A stretch of 48,271 nucleotides of DNA from Patescibacteria group bacterium. Its GTDB lineage: Bacteria; Patescibacteriota; Patescibacteriia; Patescibacteriales; WJLG01. Position 1 is the first letter of the stretch. Every line of letters begins with the position of its first letter. Made by a program: the position numbers and the translations under genes. The stretch spans positions 1 to 48,271 of the forward strand of contig JAQTUZ010000010.1 in NCBI GenBank assembly GCA_028707065.1, in the 5' to 3' direction. The notes beneath the pieces are model-generated. The model was given only the letters and a program-made list of their open reading frames with translations. It did no database searches and was not told the origin of the DNA. Shown here one piece after another: positions 1 to 7,007 of the stretch.

Positions 1-1
1 C

Positions 2-139
2 CAGCCGATAACAGCTTATCAAAATATTATCGATATTATCGCCCGGAACGCCATTGTTTTAATAATGCTGATTGTCGCGTTGGTCTTAATTATTGCCGGC
101 TATTTTACTAGAAATTTATGGAGAAGAAACACGAAATAA
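2..139 (+). CDS. C-terminal tail of a membrane protein (partial)
   Basis: This is the 3' end of a gene that starts before the window. The last 45 codons are open and end at TAA (137-139). The tail holds one strongly hydrophobic segment (residues about 17-35 of the visible part) followed by a basic end (RNLWRRNTK), the pattern of a C-terminal membrane anchor with a positive cytoplasmic tail. The stop overlaps the start of the next gene (ATG at 118) by about 20 bases in another frame, so the two are probably one transcription unit with coupled translation. The protein family cannot be told from this fragment; an anchored surface protein fits the downstream cohesin-type protein. Confidence 0.6.
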   Translation, partial: QPITAYQNIIDIIARNAIVLIMLIVALVLIIAGYFTRNLWRRNTK

Positions 140-1692
140 CAAGAATACCTGCGCGAAAACTCATGAAAATTTTAGTGTTTTTTAGTTTTATATTCGTGAT
201 TTTTAGCGTCTCAAGCGCGGCGGCAGAAGCCGCCAGCTTGTATTTTTCTCCGGCTTCGGGCTCTTATGCCGCGGGCAAAAATTTTTCCGTCAGCGTCTAC
301 GTCTCCAGCCAGGATCAGGCGATGAACGCGGCCTCTGGCGTGATCTCCTTTCCCGCGGATAAATTGGAAATTGTTTCTCTCTCCAAAAGCGGATCAATTT
401 TTAGTTTATGGATCAAGGAGCCGGCTTACGCTAACGCTCAAGGAACAATAAATTTTGAAGGTATAGTGCTGAACCCGGGATTTAGCGGCAAGAGCGGAAA
501 AATACTTACCATCACCTTCAAAGCCAAGACTATCGGAACCGCCTCGCTATCTTTTTCAGCGAGCCAGGTCTTAGCCAACGACGGCAATGGCACCAGCATC
601 CTTTCCGGCGCCGGGCGGGCAAATTATTCCATCAGCGCCGCCGTCCCGCAGCCGCCGGTGATCACGCCTGCTCCAGCCGCCGGCATTCCTCCTTCTCCCA
701 TAATCACCTCTCTCACTCATCCCGCCCCTCTTCCCTGGTATAGCGACAACAATCCCCGATTCACCTGGCTGATCACTCCGGACATTACGGCAGACAGGAT
801 ATCTAATGATAAATCCCCTGATTCGCGCCCCAAAACCATTTATAGCCCGCCTCTTGCCGAAATTAAATTCAGCGATTTGGAAGACGGCGTTTGGTATTTG
901 CATGTGCAATTGCGCAACGAGGCCGGCTGGGGTGATATCGCCCATTTCCCCTTCCAAATTGACACCAAGCCGCCGGAACAATTCAGCCTTAGCTTTATTG
1001 ACGGCAAGGAGACCGGCGACCCGCAACCCAAAATACTCCTGACGGCGACCGATACTTTGTCCGGGGTGGAATTTTATCAAATAAAAATTGATGGCGGTAA
1101 TACTATCGCTATTCCTGCCGAGGCGGCTGGAACCGCCTCCTATGTTTTACCGTTGCAAAATCCGGGCGAACACTATCTCTTCGCCCAGGTCTTTGACCGA
1201 GCCGGAAATTATAATTCCCTCACCGATAAATTCATTATCACTTCCGTCCAGCCGCCAGTTTTCACTAAATATCCTTTTGTCATGTCAACTGAAGGTATTC
1301 TCGCGGCCGAGGGACGGACTTATCGCAATGGCAATTTGATCATCTGGCTCCAAAAAGGAAATAACAGCCCGCAAAGTTTCGCGGTAAAGGGCGATCAGGA
1401 TGGCAATTTCGCTTTTAGCTATGATAAAAAATTAGCCAGCGGAATTTATCAGCTTTGGGCGGAAGCGGTTAATGAACGAGGCGCCAAAAGCAATCCTTCG
1501 GAAAGAATAACCATCCTTGTCGAACAGCCGCTAATTTCGAAAATTATCTCTCTGGCCATGAGCACGCTTGGCGCAGTGATTCTTTTCTTGGTGCTGATTA
1601 TTTTATTAGTTATCCAATTCTGGTATTTGTTCCGCGGCCGTAGACGCCCGGCAACAGCTAAAGATCAAGAAAAATATCGGGATAAAAAATAG
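118..1692 (+). CDS. Membrane-anchored surface protein with N-terminal cohesin-like domain
   Basis: The protein has 524 residues. A signal sequence lies at about residues 16-38 (MKILVFFSFIFVIF, then SSAAAEAAS), so an internal Met at residue 16 is an alternative start. Residues about 40-170 look like a cohesin/carbohydrate-binding fold: LYFSPASGSY opening, GVISFPADKLEI, and a closing LTITFKAKTIGTASLSF with an asparagine/glycine loop. A Pro-rich linker follows (about 177-200), then Ig/fibronectin-like beta repeats carrying DTKPPEQFSLSF and DRAGNYNS motifs. One transmembrane helix near residues 477-505 is followed by a basic tail (FRGRRRP). It is probably an extracellular adhesin or scaffold anchored at the C terminus. 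The fold call is from pattern; the ligand is unknown. Confidence 0.75.
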   Translation: MEKKHEITRIPARKLMKILVFFSFIFVIFSVSSAAAEAASLYFSPASGSYAAGKNFSVSVYVSSQDQAMNAASGVISFPADKLEIVSLSKSGSIFSLWIKEPAYANAQGTINFEGIVLNPGFSGKSGKILTITFKAKTIGTASLSFSASQVLANDGNGTSILSGAGRANYSISAAVPQPPVITPAPAAGIPPSPIITSLTHPAPLPWYSDNNPRFTWLITPDITADRISNDKSPDSRPKTIYSPPLAEIKFSDLEDGVWYLHVQLRNEAGWGDIAHFPFQIDTKPPEQFSLSFIDGKETGDPQPKILLTATDTLSGVEFYQIKIDGGNTIAIPAEAAGTASYVLPLQNPGEHYLFAQVFDRAGNYNSLTDKFIITSVQPPVFTKYPFVMSTEGILAAEGRTYRNGNLIIWLQKGNNSPQSFAVKGDQDGNFAFSYDKKLASGIYQLWAEAVNERGAKSNPSERITILVEQPLISKIISLAMSTLGAVILFLVLIILLVIQFWYLFRGRRRPATAKDQEKYRDKK

Positions 1693-1746
1693 TCTTTACG
1701 CCAATAAAACTACTTAATTAAAAAATCTCGGTCGCTTGGCGGCGGA

Positions 1747-1954
1747 TCCGCCCGGGGCGGACGGACACTCGCTTATTCGCTTCGGCTTCCGCCTCAGCTC
1801 ATAGCTCGCTCCTGACCAGCGCACCCTCGGTCGCTCGCCGCCGGAAAGCGGCTCACTCCCTCGTCCAGGGTCAGCGTCCGCCCGGGGCGGACGGACACTC
1901 GCTTATTCGCGCCTCCTTCCGTCGGCGCTCATAGCTCGTTCCTGACCAGCGCAC
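1747..1954. repeat. Two imperfect direct repeats, 130 bp apart
   Basis: Two blocks, 1747-1824 and 1877-1954, line up at an exact 130-bp offset. They share a 34-bp left part, tccgcccggggcgg onward (1747-1780 and 1877-1910), and a nearly identical right part ending in ctgaccagcgcac (1797-1824 and 1927-1954). The sequence is GC-rich and contains short palindromes such as tccgcccggggcgga. It is non-coding and lies between the surface protein gene and the tRNA-Lys terminator. It resembles the intergenic palindromic clutter scattered elsewhere in this window, not a gene. Confidence 0.7.
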
Positions 1955-1992
1955 AAAAAAAACAAGCCACCCGGCTTGTTTTTTTTGTGCGC
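1949..1992 (-). terminator. Terminator of tRNA-Lys, overlapping the tRNA 3' end
   Basis: A perfect 20-bp inverted repeat (1949-1968 with 1973-1992) encloses a 4-base ACCC loop. The core CAAGCC/GGCTTG is bordered by eight A and eight T, so it could work on both strands; on the minus strand it follows the tRNA directly. Unusually, the outer four bases of one arm (1989-1992, GCGC) belong to the tRNA acceptor stem. Confidence 0.75.
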
Positions 1993-2060
1993 CCAACAAG
2001 ATTTGAACTTGTGACCTTCTCCTTAAAAGGGAGCTGCTCTACCAGCTGAGCTATGGGCGC
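1988..2060 (-). tRNA. tRNA-Lys (anticodon UUU)
   Basis: The minus strand folds into a full cloverleaf. The acceptor stem GCGCCCA pairs with TGGGCGC (72 bases, plus discriminator A at 1988). The D arm is GCTC...GAGC, the anticodon stem CTCC/GGAG carries loop CTTTTAA with anticodon TTT, and the T arm is ACAAG-TTCAAAT-CTTGT. The 3' CCA is not encoded and must be added after processing. The variable loop is five bases (AGGTC). The transcript ends in the hairpin immediately downstream. Confidence 0.95.
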
Positions 2061-2775
2061 AGAATATTTATATTTAAATAAAGTTTTACTTATTGAACTC
2101 GCTGTTCACCGCTACATCGGCCGAAGGCCGTGAGCTCACTCCGCGCAGCCGCACAGCGGCATGTCGCGGATACCGGCTGCTTGCCCCGTCTTCATGGCGG
2201 GGAGCTATGGGCGCCTCATCCAATTATGAATTAAAAATTATAAATTAAGAATTATCTTAATTATACCCTAAAATAAAATAAAAAACACCCACTGGTGATT
2301 TATTTCTATTTTAGAATAACAAATAAATGAAAATTTGGCAAGAGGAAATCAAGTTCATCTAAGCATAGTTCCGCCAAAGAAAAAAGCCCCGCGAGATGCA
2401 GAGGCTTTTCGGAGGTATGGCAGACAGAAGATTTAGCGAAAGGACAACTTTTTAATGAAGGTGCGAATTTTAAAAAACGAGCGAGGAGAAAGCGGTCCCA
2501 TCATCACCCTTAACAGAAAGGAGGACTCGATTACTACGAACAGAAAAAAACACACTGACAGAACCGAACAGTACTGGATACAGAACCGAAAAGCCTTAAC
2601 GTTCCGAACTACCGCTCGACTCCCCGCTCGCTCTAACGGAAGAATTAATTATATAATAACCTCCTGGACAAATATGGTCAAGTGGATAAAAAACGGCTCG
2701 TTAGTTTTACTAAAAAATGTTTTAAAAAAACAGTCAGGCGACGTTTTGGTTCAGGCCAAATCCCCTGCCAAGGGC
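2061..2775. other. Gene-free region with a 13-bp tRNA fragment duplication
   Basis: I see no convincing gene here. Bases 2202-2214 repeat exactly the 13 bases gagctatgggcgc at the tRNA-Lys 5' end (2048-2060). Between the two copies lies a palindromic GC-rich stretch (for example cggccgaaggccg). A 12-codon reading frame with a close GGAGG (ATG at about 2416) and a longer open frame from 2455 have no recognisable protein features; the longer one runs through the terminator and into the gene on the other strand. The stretch around 2645-2660 contains TATAAT-like sequence on both strands. Confidence 0.5.
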
Positions 2776-2808
2776 AAAAAAAAGAACCGCTCTTTCCCAG
2801 AACGGTTC
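2776..2808 (-). terminator. Rho-independent terminator of the 2829-3440 operon
   Basis: On the minus strand, stem GAACCG/CGGTTC (2784-2808) is followed by an eight-T run (2783-2776). It sits 20 bases after the last stop codon of the orphan operon. Confidence 0.8.
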
Positions 2809-2828
2809 GACCCAGCATTGCTATTCTT

Positions 2829-3107
2829 TTATACCTTCTCGGGCGCCAGAGCGGCGATACCATGCGCGCCAAGCCCGCTGATCATACCGCGGAGCTGTTT
2901 TTCTGTTCCCTGGAGATTGATCCCCTCCGGTTTAATGTCAGCCGTGACAAAATCGACGCCCGACAATACCATCAGAGTGACCATGCCATCCCATGTCAGG
3001 TAATCACCTTTGCCTTCCAACTTCATCCGCAGACCATAGTTAGTGCGCGGAATTCGTTCTAGTCCCAAGACTTTTACTCGGTTCAAATCGACCCTATTTT
3101 TTTCCAC
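2829..3107 (-). CDS. Orphan small protein, family member C (92 aa)
   Basis: A GTG start at 3107 is chosen because AAGGAG lies seven bases upstream; a longer in-frame extension would begin inside the spacer without a ribosome site. The product is 92 residues, soluble, with no signal or membrane segment. The second half (VTLMVLSGVDFVTADIKPEG, INLQGTEKQLRGMISGL) repeats the beta-beta-helix pattern seen in the genes at 3147 and 3617: a hydrophobic strand, V-x3-I, G, then a helix with L and I. I do not recognise the family. It is the second gene of a two-gene operon, 39 bases after the 3147 gene, and is followed by a strong terminator. Confidence 0.75.
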   Translation of the reverse strand: MEKNRVDLNRVKVLGLERIPRTNYGLRMKLEGKGDYLTWDGMVTLMVLSGVDFVTADIKPEGINLQGTEKQLRGMISGLGAHGIAALAPEKV

Positions 3108-3146
3108 GATCGTTCTCCTTTTAAAAAAGATCAAGCTCCGCGTCCG

Positions 3147-3440
3147 CTAAAATTGCGTCTGCGTCCGCCGCTCCAGCCGACGCAAAATGTGGACATGGCT
3201 CAACTTCAACGGTACGATTAAATCGAATAGCTCATTCCGCGTCCCGCATAAGTTGGTTTCAACGATCTGGCTCCCCTGCTTTTTGATGATCACTGTTATT
3301 CCTTCGGCATCGTCTTTGATCGTACACTTGATCGATTTGTCGGGGATCACCATTGTATCGCTTTTAATCACCAAAAAGATTAGTCCGGGAGCGGCTCTTT
3401 CCAATGCTTTTACCGTGTGGATAATTCCATTGTCCGCCAT
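3147..3440 (-). CDS. Orphan small protein, family member B (97 aa)
   Basis: Start ATG at 3440 is set by AAGGAG about ten bases upstream (MADNG...); the apparent N-terminal extension lacks a ribosome site. The 97-residue product is soluble. Its core GITVIIKKQGSQIVETNL, then GTRNELFDLIVPL, lines up with GLTAVVKKSGNEVDSVEI, then GQGQELTQFFKSI in the protein encoded at 3617-3928, suggesting paralogy. No catalytic motif is visible. A TTGACA-17-TATAAG promoter lies upstream and the next gene (3107) is co-transcribed. Confidence 0.78.
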   Translation of the reverse strand: MADNGIIHTVKALERAAPGLIFLVIKSDTMVIPDKSIKCTIKDDAEGITVIIKKQGSQIVETNLCGTRNELFDLIVPLKLSHVHILRRLERRTQTQF

Positions 3441-3500
3441 AATTATTTTTCTCCTTTTTAGCAAAGAACATCCTCAAGGCCCATCTAAACAGATAATTGT

Positions 3501-3529
3501 CTTATAGCATCGGCTAATAATTTTGTCAA
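3501..3529 (-). promoter_or_regulatory. Sigma70-type promoter of the 3147/2829 operon
   Basis: TTGACA (3524-3529) and TATAAG (3501-3506) are separated by exactly 17 bases on the minus strand, about 60 bases before the start codon at 3440. Confidence 0.8.
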
Positions 3530-3562
3530 TCCTTTAATCTTGATCATTGACTATCGCTCACG

Positions 3563-3589
3563 AAAAAGAGCCATTCTCGCGGAATGGCC
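3563..3589 (-). terminator. Terminator of the 3617 gene
   Basis: Minus-strand stem GCCATTC/GAATGGC (3570-3588) with loop CGCGA is followed by five T (3567-3563). Confidence 0.78.
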
Positions 3590-3616
3590 CTTAGCTCATG
3601 ATTAGAGGAAGCAAAC

Positions 3617-3928
3617 TCAGCTGCAGACTATGTCAGCCCTGGTCGGAATTGTTTCCGCCAGCCATAGCCTGCTAATCCTCTCTTCTTCGATCGATTTGAA
3701 AAACTGCGTCAGCTCCTGTCCTTGCCCCTTAATTTCGACCGAATCCACCTCGTTACCGCTTTTTTTCACTACGGCCGTTAACCCCCTGGAATTCGCGTAG
3801 ATTCTGAGAGAGGTTTCCCCGGCACGGGGGCTTGCCGCATCGCCGGTCACGACCAAGGTATAATGATCAGCCGGGCGATCCGAATCGATCAGGCTGGCTA
3901 TGCTTTTAAACGAAACTCCCATACTCAT
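3617..3928 (-). CDS. Orphan small protein, family member A (103 aa)
   Basis: The ATG at 3928 has a strong AGGAGG four bases upstream. The 103-residue product has no signal or membrane helix. Its middle (SLRIYANSRG, LTAVVKKSGNEVDSVEI) and following helix (GQELTQFFKSIEE) match the protein encoded at 3147-3440, and more weakly that at 2829-3107. The three probably descend from duplications. The gene has its own TTGACA promoter and its own terminator, so it is a separate transcript from its two relatives. Function is unknown. Confidence 0.78.
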   Translation of the reverse strand: MSMGVSFKSIASLIDSDRPADHYTLVVTGDAASPRAGETSLRIYANSRGLTAVVKKSGNEVDSVEIKGQGQELTQFFKSIEEERISRLWLAETIPTRADIVCS

Positions 3929-3973
3929 AAATCCTCCTGGAAAAAATGAACATTGACCTTTATTACTACTTTC

Positions 3974-4002
3974 AGTAAAGCATAATAATTACGCCTTGTC
4001 AA
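3974..4002 (-). promoter_or_regulatory. Promoter of the 3617 gene
   Basis: TTGACA (3997-4002) is followed after 17 bases by TTTACT (3974-3979) on the minus strand. The -10 is weak; the -35 is perfect. Confidence 0.6.
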
Positions 4003-4179
4003 TAGTAGAAACTTTTTCAGACCCCGCGACTTCCTAAAAATTCTCTTTTAGCTTGGCTATTTCAAGTTCAATAATAGCCAAGATCATAATCTTCCCGGAT
4101 AAAAAATAAATTTTTAAATTGACTAAAATACGGCGTAAACTTATAATAAAATTAATTTAATTACCAATCAAATAAATTT

Positions 4180-4890
4180 ATGAAATTTTCCGTGGTTATT
4201 CCGGCTTATAATGAAGCCGAAAGCATTGCCGCGGCGGTCAAGGCGCTATTGGCCCAGACTGTCGCGAAGAACGATTTTGAAATTATTGTCGTTGACAATA
4301 ATTCCAAGGATGATACAGCCAAGATCGCGGCGATTGCCGGCGCTGATTTGGTGATCGGAGAAAAAAAACAAGGATCGAACCTGGCCCGCCAGGCAGGATT
4401 GGACAAAGCCCGAGGCGAGATAATCGCCTTCCTCGATGCCGATTCGATTCCTCCGCCAAATTGGCTGGAAATGATCGGCCAGGATCTGGCAACTCCTGAT
4501 TTCGTGGCGGTTTCCGGACCGTATGATTATGGCTTTACCGGCTTAAAAAAATTTTTGGACTCAATTTACACCAGGCGCCTGATGCCTAAAGCTCCGGCTC
4601 TTTTGGAAATGATATTCAGAAAAAAATGCGGAGTGATCATCGGCGGCAATTTCGCCGCCCGCCGCGCCGCCTTGGATGCCATCGGCGGCCTTCCCGCTCT
4701 TGATTATTGGCAAGGAGATGACGCCGCCATCGCCATTATGGTTTCCCGAAGAGCCGGACCAATCCTGTTTGATACGAAATTGATCATAAAAAGCTCTCCG
4801 CGCCGATTTGCCAAAGTTGGATTCTTGCGGCTGGCAGCGAGATATATGGTGACTTATTTGAAAATATTCTTCGACAAAAAATACTCTTGA
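4180..4890 (+). CDS. Family 2 glycosyltransferase
   Basis: The 236-residue protein has the GT-A nucleotide-sugar fold. It opens MKFSVVIPAYNEAESI, continues with FEIIVVDNNSKDDT (about 34-46), and has the metal-binding DxD as D86-A-D88 in AFLDADS. An acidic acceptor/base motif (QGDD, about 178-181) replaces the usual G-E-D. There is a hydrophobic, basic C-terminal segment but no clear membrane helix bundle, so it is probably a peripheral enzyme of cell-surface glycan or glycolipid synthesis. The sugar donor and acceptor cannot be told. It stands alone: the following gene converges on it with a four-base gap. Confidence 0.88.
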   Translation: MKFSVVIPAYNEAESIAAAVKALLAQTVAKNDFEIIVVDNNSKDDTAKIAAIAGADLVIGEKKQGSNLARQAGLDKARGEIIAFLDADSIPPPNWLEMIGQDLATPDFVAVSGPYDYGFTGLKKFLDSIYTRRLMPKAPALLEMIFRKKCGVIIGGNFAARRAALDAIGGLPALDYWQGDDAAIAIMVSRRAGPILFDTKLIIKSSPRRFAKVGFLRLAARYMVTYLKIFFDKKYS

Positions 4891-4894
4891 ACCG

Positions 4895-5716
4895 TCAGAT
4901 CAAAGCATCGTCTTCTTTGGTTAATATCAGTTCGACCGGATCATGGTCGGATAACGGCGGCTCGAGGACGATCGGGCGATGGTCTTTGACGGCAAAGCCC
5001 CACTGCTCCAAGCCTCTGGTAAAAATATAATCAAGCCGATGGGAAAACGGCACGCGGTTCGGCCACCTATCGACCAAGGGGTTTTCCTTGCGATAAGTCG
5101 GTAGGCTGAATAATAATCCTTCACTGGCAGGGATGGAGAAATTATTGGTCGCCAGCATCGCCGCAAAAGATTCATGGCTCAAAATATCGTGTTGATTAAA
5201 ATCACCGCCCATCACCACCGGGGTCCTATCCGGCCCCAAGCGGTCCATTATTCTTCTTAACTGCTGGAGGCGGAATTTTTTTCCCCAGAAGATCCAAGAA
5301 TGCAGATGAGTATTGATCACCCGTAATTTTCCCCGGGGAGTTTCCACCACCGCTTCCAGGAATCCCTTGTGTCCGAACATTTCGCAGACAGAATAATAAC
5401 GAAAAAAAGGAAAAAAACTTTCCTTGCTCACTGGAAATTTGGAAAAGATCATCAGCCCGCCGCAAAAATTGGAAAAATCCTTCAGCCAATATTTTTTCGA
5501 TCTATCTTCGCCGAACGCGCAAAAATATTCCGGTCCCATCCGTTCTCTTAACAGGCGCTGGTTATCCTTATCCCAAGTTTCCTGCAAACAGATGATATCG
5601 GCATTTTTTCCTTTTAAATATTCGGCGACCTTGGCAATCCTTGCTCGGCGCTCCTTGTTGAACCAAAGCGGCAAATCCCAAATATTGAAAGTGATGATTT
5701 TTAATTGTTGTTCCAT
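4895..5716 (-). CDS. Endonuclease/exonuclease/phosphatase (EEP) family hydrolase
   Basis: Counting from the ATG at 5716 (an in-frame ATG three codons earlier is possible), the 273-residue protein carries the complete EEP metal site: N11 (TFNIWD), E46 (LQETWD), H137 (NTHLH), D172 and N174 (GGDFNQHD), and D257-H258 (LSDHDPV). The LDYIF motif before the last strand is also present. The family hydrolyses phosphodiester bonds in DNA, RNA, sphingomyelin or inositol phosphates. The small size and lack of extra domains do not single out a substrate. No signal peptide is evident, so it is probably cytoplasmic. It has no obvious Shine-Dalgarno. Confidence 0.85.
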   Translation of the reverse strand: MEQQLKIITFNIWDLPLWFNKERRARIAKVAEYLKGKNADIICLQETWDKDNQRLLRERMGPEYFCAFGEDRSKKYWLKDFSNFCGGLMIFSKFPVSKESFFPFFRYYSVCEMFGHKGFLEAVVETPRGKLRVINTHLHSWIFWGKKFRLQQLRRIMDRLGPDRTPVVMGGDFNQHDILSHESFAAMLATNNFSIPASEGLLFSLPTYRKENPLVDRWPNRVPFSHRLDYIFTRGLEQWGFAVKDHRPIVLEPPLSDHDPVELILTKEDDALI

Positions 5717-5762
5717 AAATATCATTTTATAACTTTAAGCGGAAAAAAGCCAATCGCGCTTC

Positions 5763-5883
5763 TCTACGAATTACGAATTTATACGAATATACGAAAAAGC
5801 AATTTAGTCCGTTTAAACATAAAATTTAATGATGATGGGTTAATTTATAATTCGTATATTCGTAAATATTCGTAGTTCGTAGA
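5763..5883. repeat. Long inverted repeat with 55-bp loop
   Basis: The arms 5763-5795 and 5851-5883 are 33 bases each and complementary apart from about three positions. Each arm is itself built from the short word tacgaa/ttcgta repeated. The 55-bp centre has no reading frame. It lies between the divergently transcribed EEP gene and ABC operon. It could form a cruciform or a long RNA hairpin. It is not a normal terminator because no T run follows. Confidence 0.8.
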
Positions 5884-5947
5884 AATCAAAAAAAACAAAA
5901 AAAATACGTCTAAATGATTATTTCATACCCTGTCTCGTGAATTATGC

Positions 5948-5953
5948 TATAAT
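5948..5953 (+). promoter_or_regulatory. Extended -10 element, leaderless start
   Basis: TGCTATAAT ends at 5953, six bases before the ATG at 5960. Transcription would begin at or next to the A of the ATG, giving a leaderless mRNA. No Shine-Dalgarno is present. Confidence 0.7.
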
Positions 5954-5959
5954 ATTCCC

Positions 5960-6931
5960 ATGCCGATTATTATTGAGACAAAGGATCTGACCAAAAAATA
6001 CAAGGGGCTGACCGCGGTCAATAGCCTTGATTTGGCAATCGCCGAAGGGGAAATTTTCGGTTTGCTCGGGCCCAATGGCGCGGGCAAGACCACGACGCTG
6101 ATGATGCTGACGACCTTGGTCAAACCGAGTTCGGGAACGGCAACGGTCAACGGTTTTGATATTGTCAAAGAACCGGGCAAGGTCCGCAAGTCGATCGGCA
6201 TGGTCTTCCAGGATCCTTCGAGCGACGATACCTTGACCGGCTATGAAAACCTGAAATTGCACGGCATGCTTTACAATATTCCGCCGGTGGAACGGGAAAA
6301 AAGGATCAAGGAAGTTTTGCAGTTGGTGGAATTGACCGAACGCAAAGATGAACTGGTTAAAAATTATTCCGGCGGCATGCGCCGGCGCCTGGAATTAGGC
6401 CGCGGCCTGATGCATTACCCGAAAATTTTATTTCTGGACGAGCCGACGCTCGGACTGGACCCGCAGACCCGCGACCATCTTTGGCGCTATATCAAAGATC
6501 TGGCCGGCAAAATGAATATTACCGTCATCATCACCACTCATTATATGGAAGAAGCTGATCTGCTTTGCGACCGGGTGGCGATCATCGACGCGGGAAAAAT
6601 TGTCGCGCTTGATGCGCCGTCAAAGCTTAAAGAAGTGATCGGCGGCGATGTGGTCAAGATAAAAATAAGCGAGCCGCGCCTGGAAGAAATAAAAAAATTG
6701 TCCTATGTCTCCAAGACTGATTTTAAGGACGGCGTGGTTTCATTGACAGTGCTTAATGCCAGCGAACACTTGGCGGAAATTTTGCAGACCATCGGCAAAG
6801 TCGATTCGGTGGAAGTTCATACTCCGACCTTGAGTGATGTCTTCCTGCATTATACCGGCCGGGAGATCCGCGAAGATTCTCCCGAAGGCGGCTGGGGCGC
6901 GCGGATGATAAATTATCGGACGAAAAAATAG
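5960..6931 (+). CDS. ABC transporter ATP-binding protein (ABC-2/DrrA type)
   Basis: This 323-residue ATPase has every ABC motif: Walker A GPNGAGKTT (37-45), Q-loop Q84, signature YSGGM (136-140), Walker B ILFLDEP (156-162, catalytic E161) and H-loop H194 in ITTHYMEEAD. The C-terminal ~100 residues match the accessory domain of drug/polysaccharide exporter ATPases of the DrrA/CcmA group. It pairs with the ABC-2 permease 76 bases downstream, so the complex probably exports a lipid, polysaccharide or drug; the substrate is not determinable. The start is fixed by a -10 box six bases upstream (leaderless). Confidence 0.93.
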   Translation: MPIIIETKDLTKKYKGLTAVNSLDLAIAEGEIFGLLGPNGAGKTTTLMMLTTLVKPSSGTATVNGFDIVKEPGKVRKSIGMVFQDPSSDDTLTGYENLKLHGMLYNIPPVEREKRIKEVLQLVELTERKDELVKNYSGGMRRRLELGRGLMHYPKILFLDEPTLGLDPQTRDHLWRYIKDLAGKMNITVIITTHYMEEADLLCDRVAIIDAGKIVALDAPSKLKEVIGGDVVKIKISEPRLEEIKKLSYVSKTDFKDGVVSLTVLNASEHLAEILQTIGKVDSVEVHTPTLSDVFLHYTGREIREDSPEGGWGARMINYRTKK

Positions 6932-6996
6932 AGCAAAGAACAAAAGAACAAAGAGCATTTTTAAAATGTGTTCTTTGCTCTTTGATCTTTGTTCTT
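6930..6996 (+). other. Interleaved inverted repeats between ABC genes
   Basis: Two perfect inverted repeats interlock: 6930-6941 with 6970-6981 (12 bp, AGAGCAAAGAAC) and 6944-6953 with 6987-6996 (10 bp, AAGAACAAAG). Only one stem can form fully unless they make a pseudoknot. They fill the gap between ATPase and permease genes and could set their expression ratio. There is no T-rich terminator tail. Confidence 0.6.
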
Positions 6997-7007
6997 AAAT
7001 TCATCTA

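Noticed and set aside
2455-3003. Open frame of 182 codons on the plus strand
   Set aside because: It crosses the terminator at 2776-2808 and runs antisense through the well-supported gene at 2829-3107; composition is random-like and basic, with no recognisable domain.
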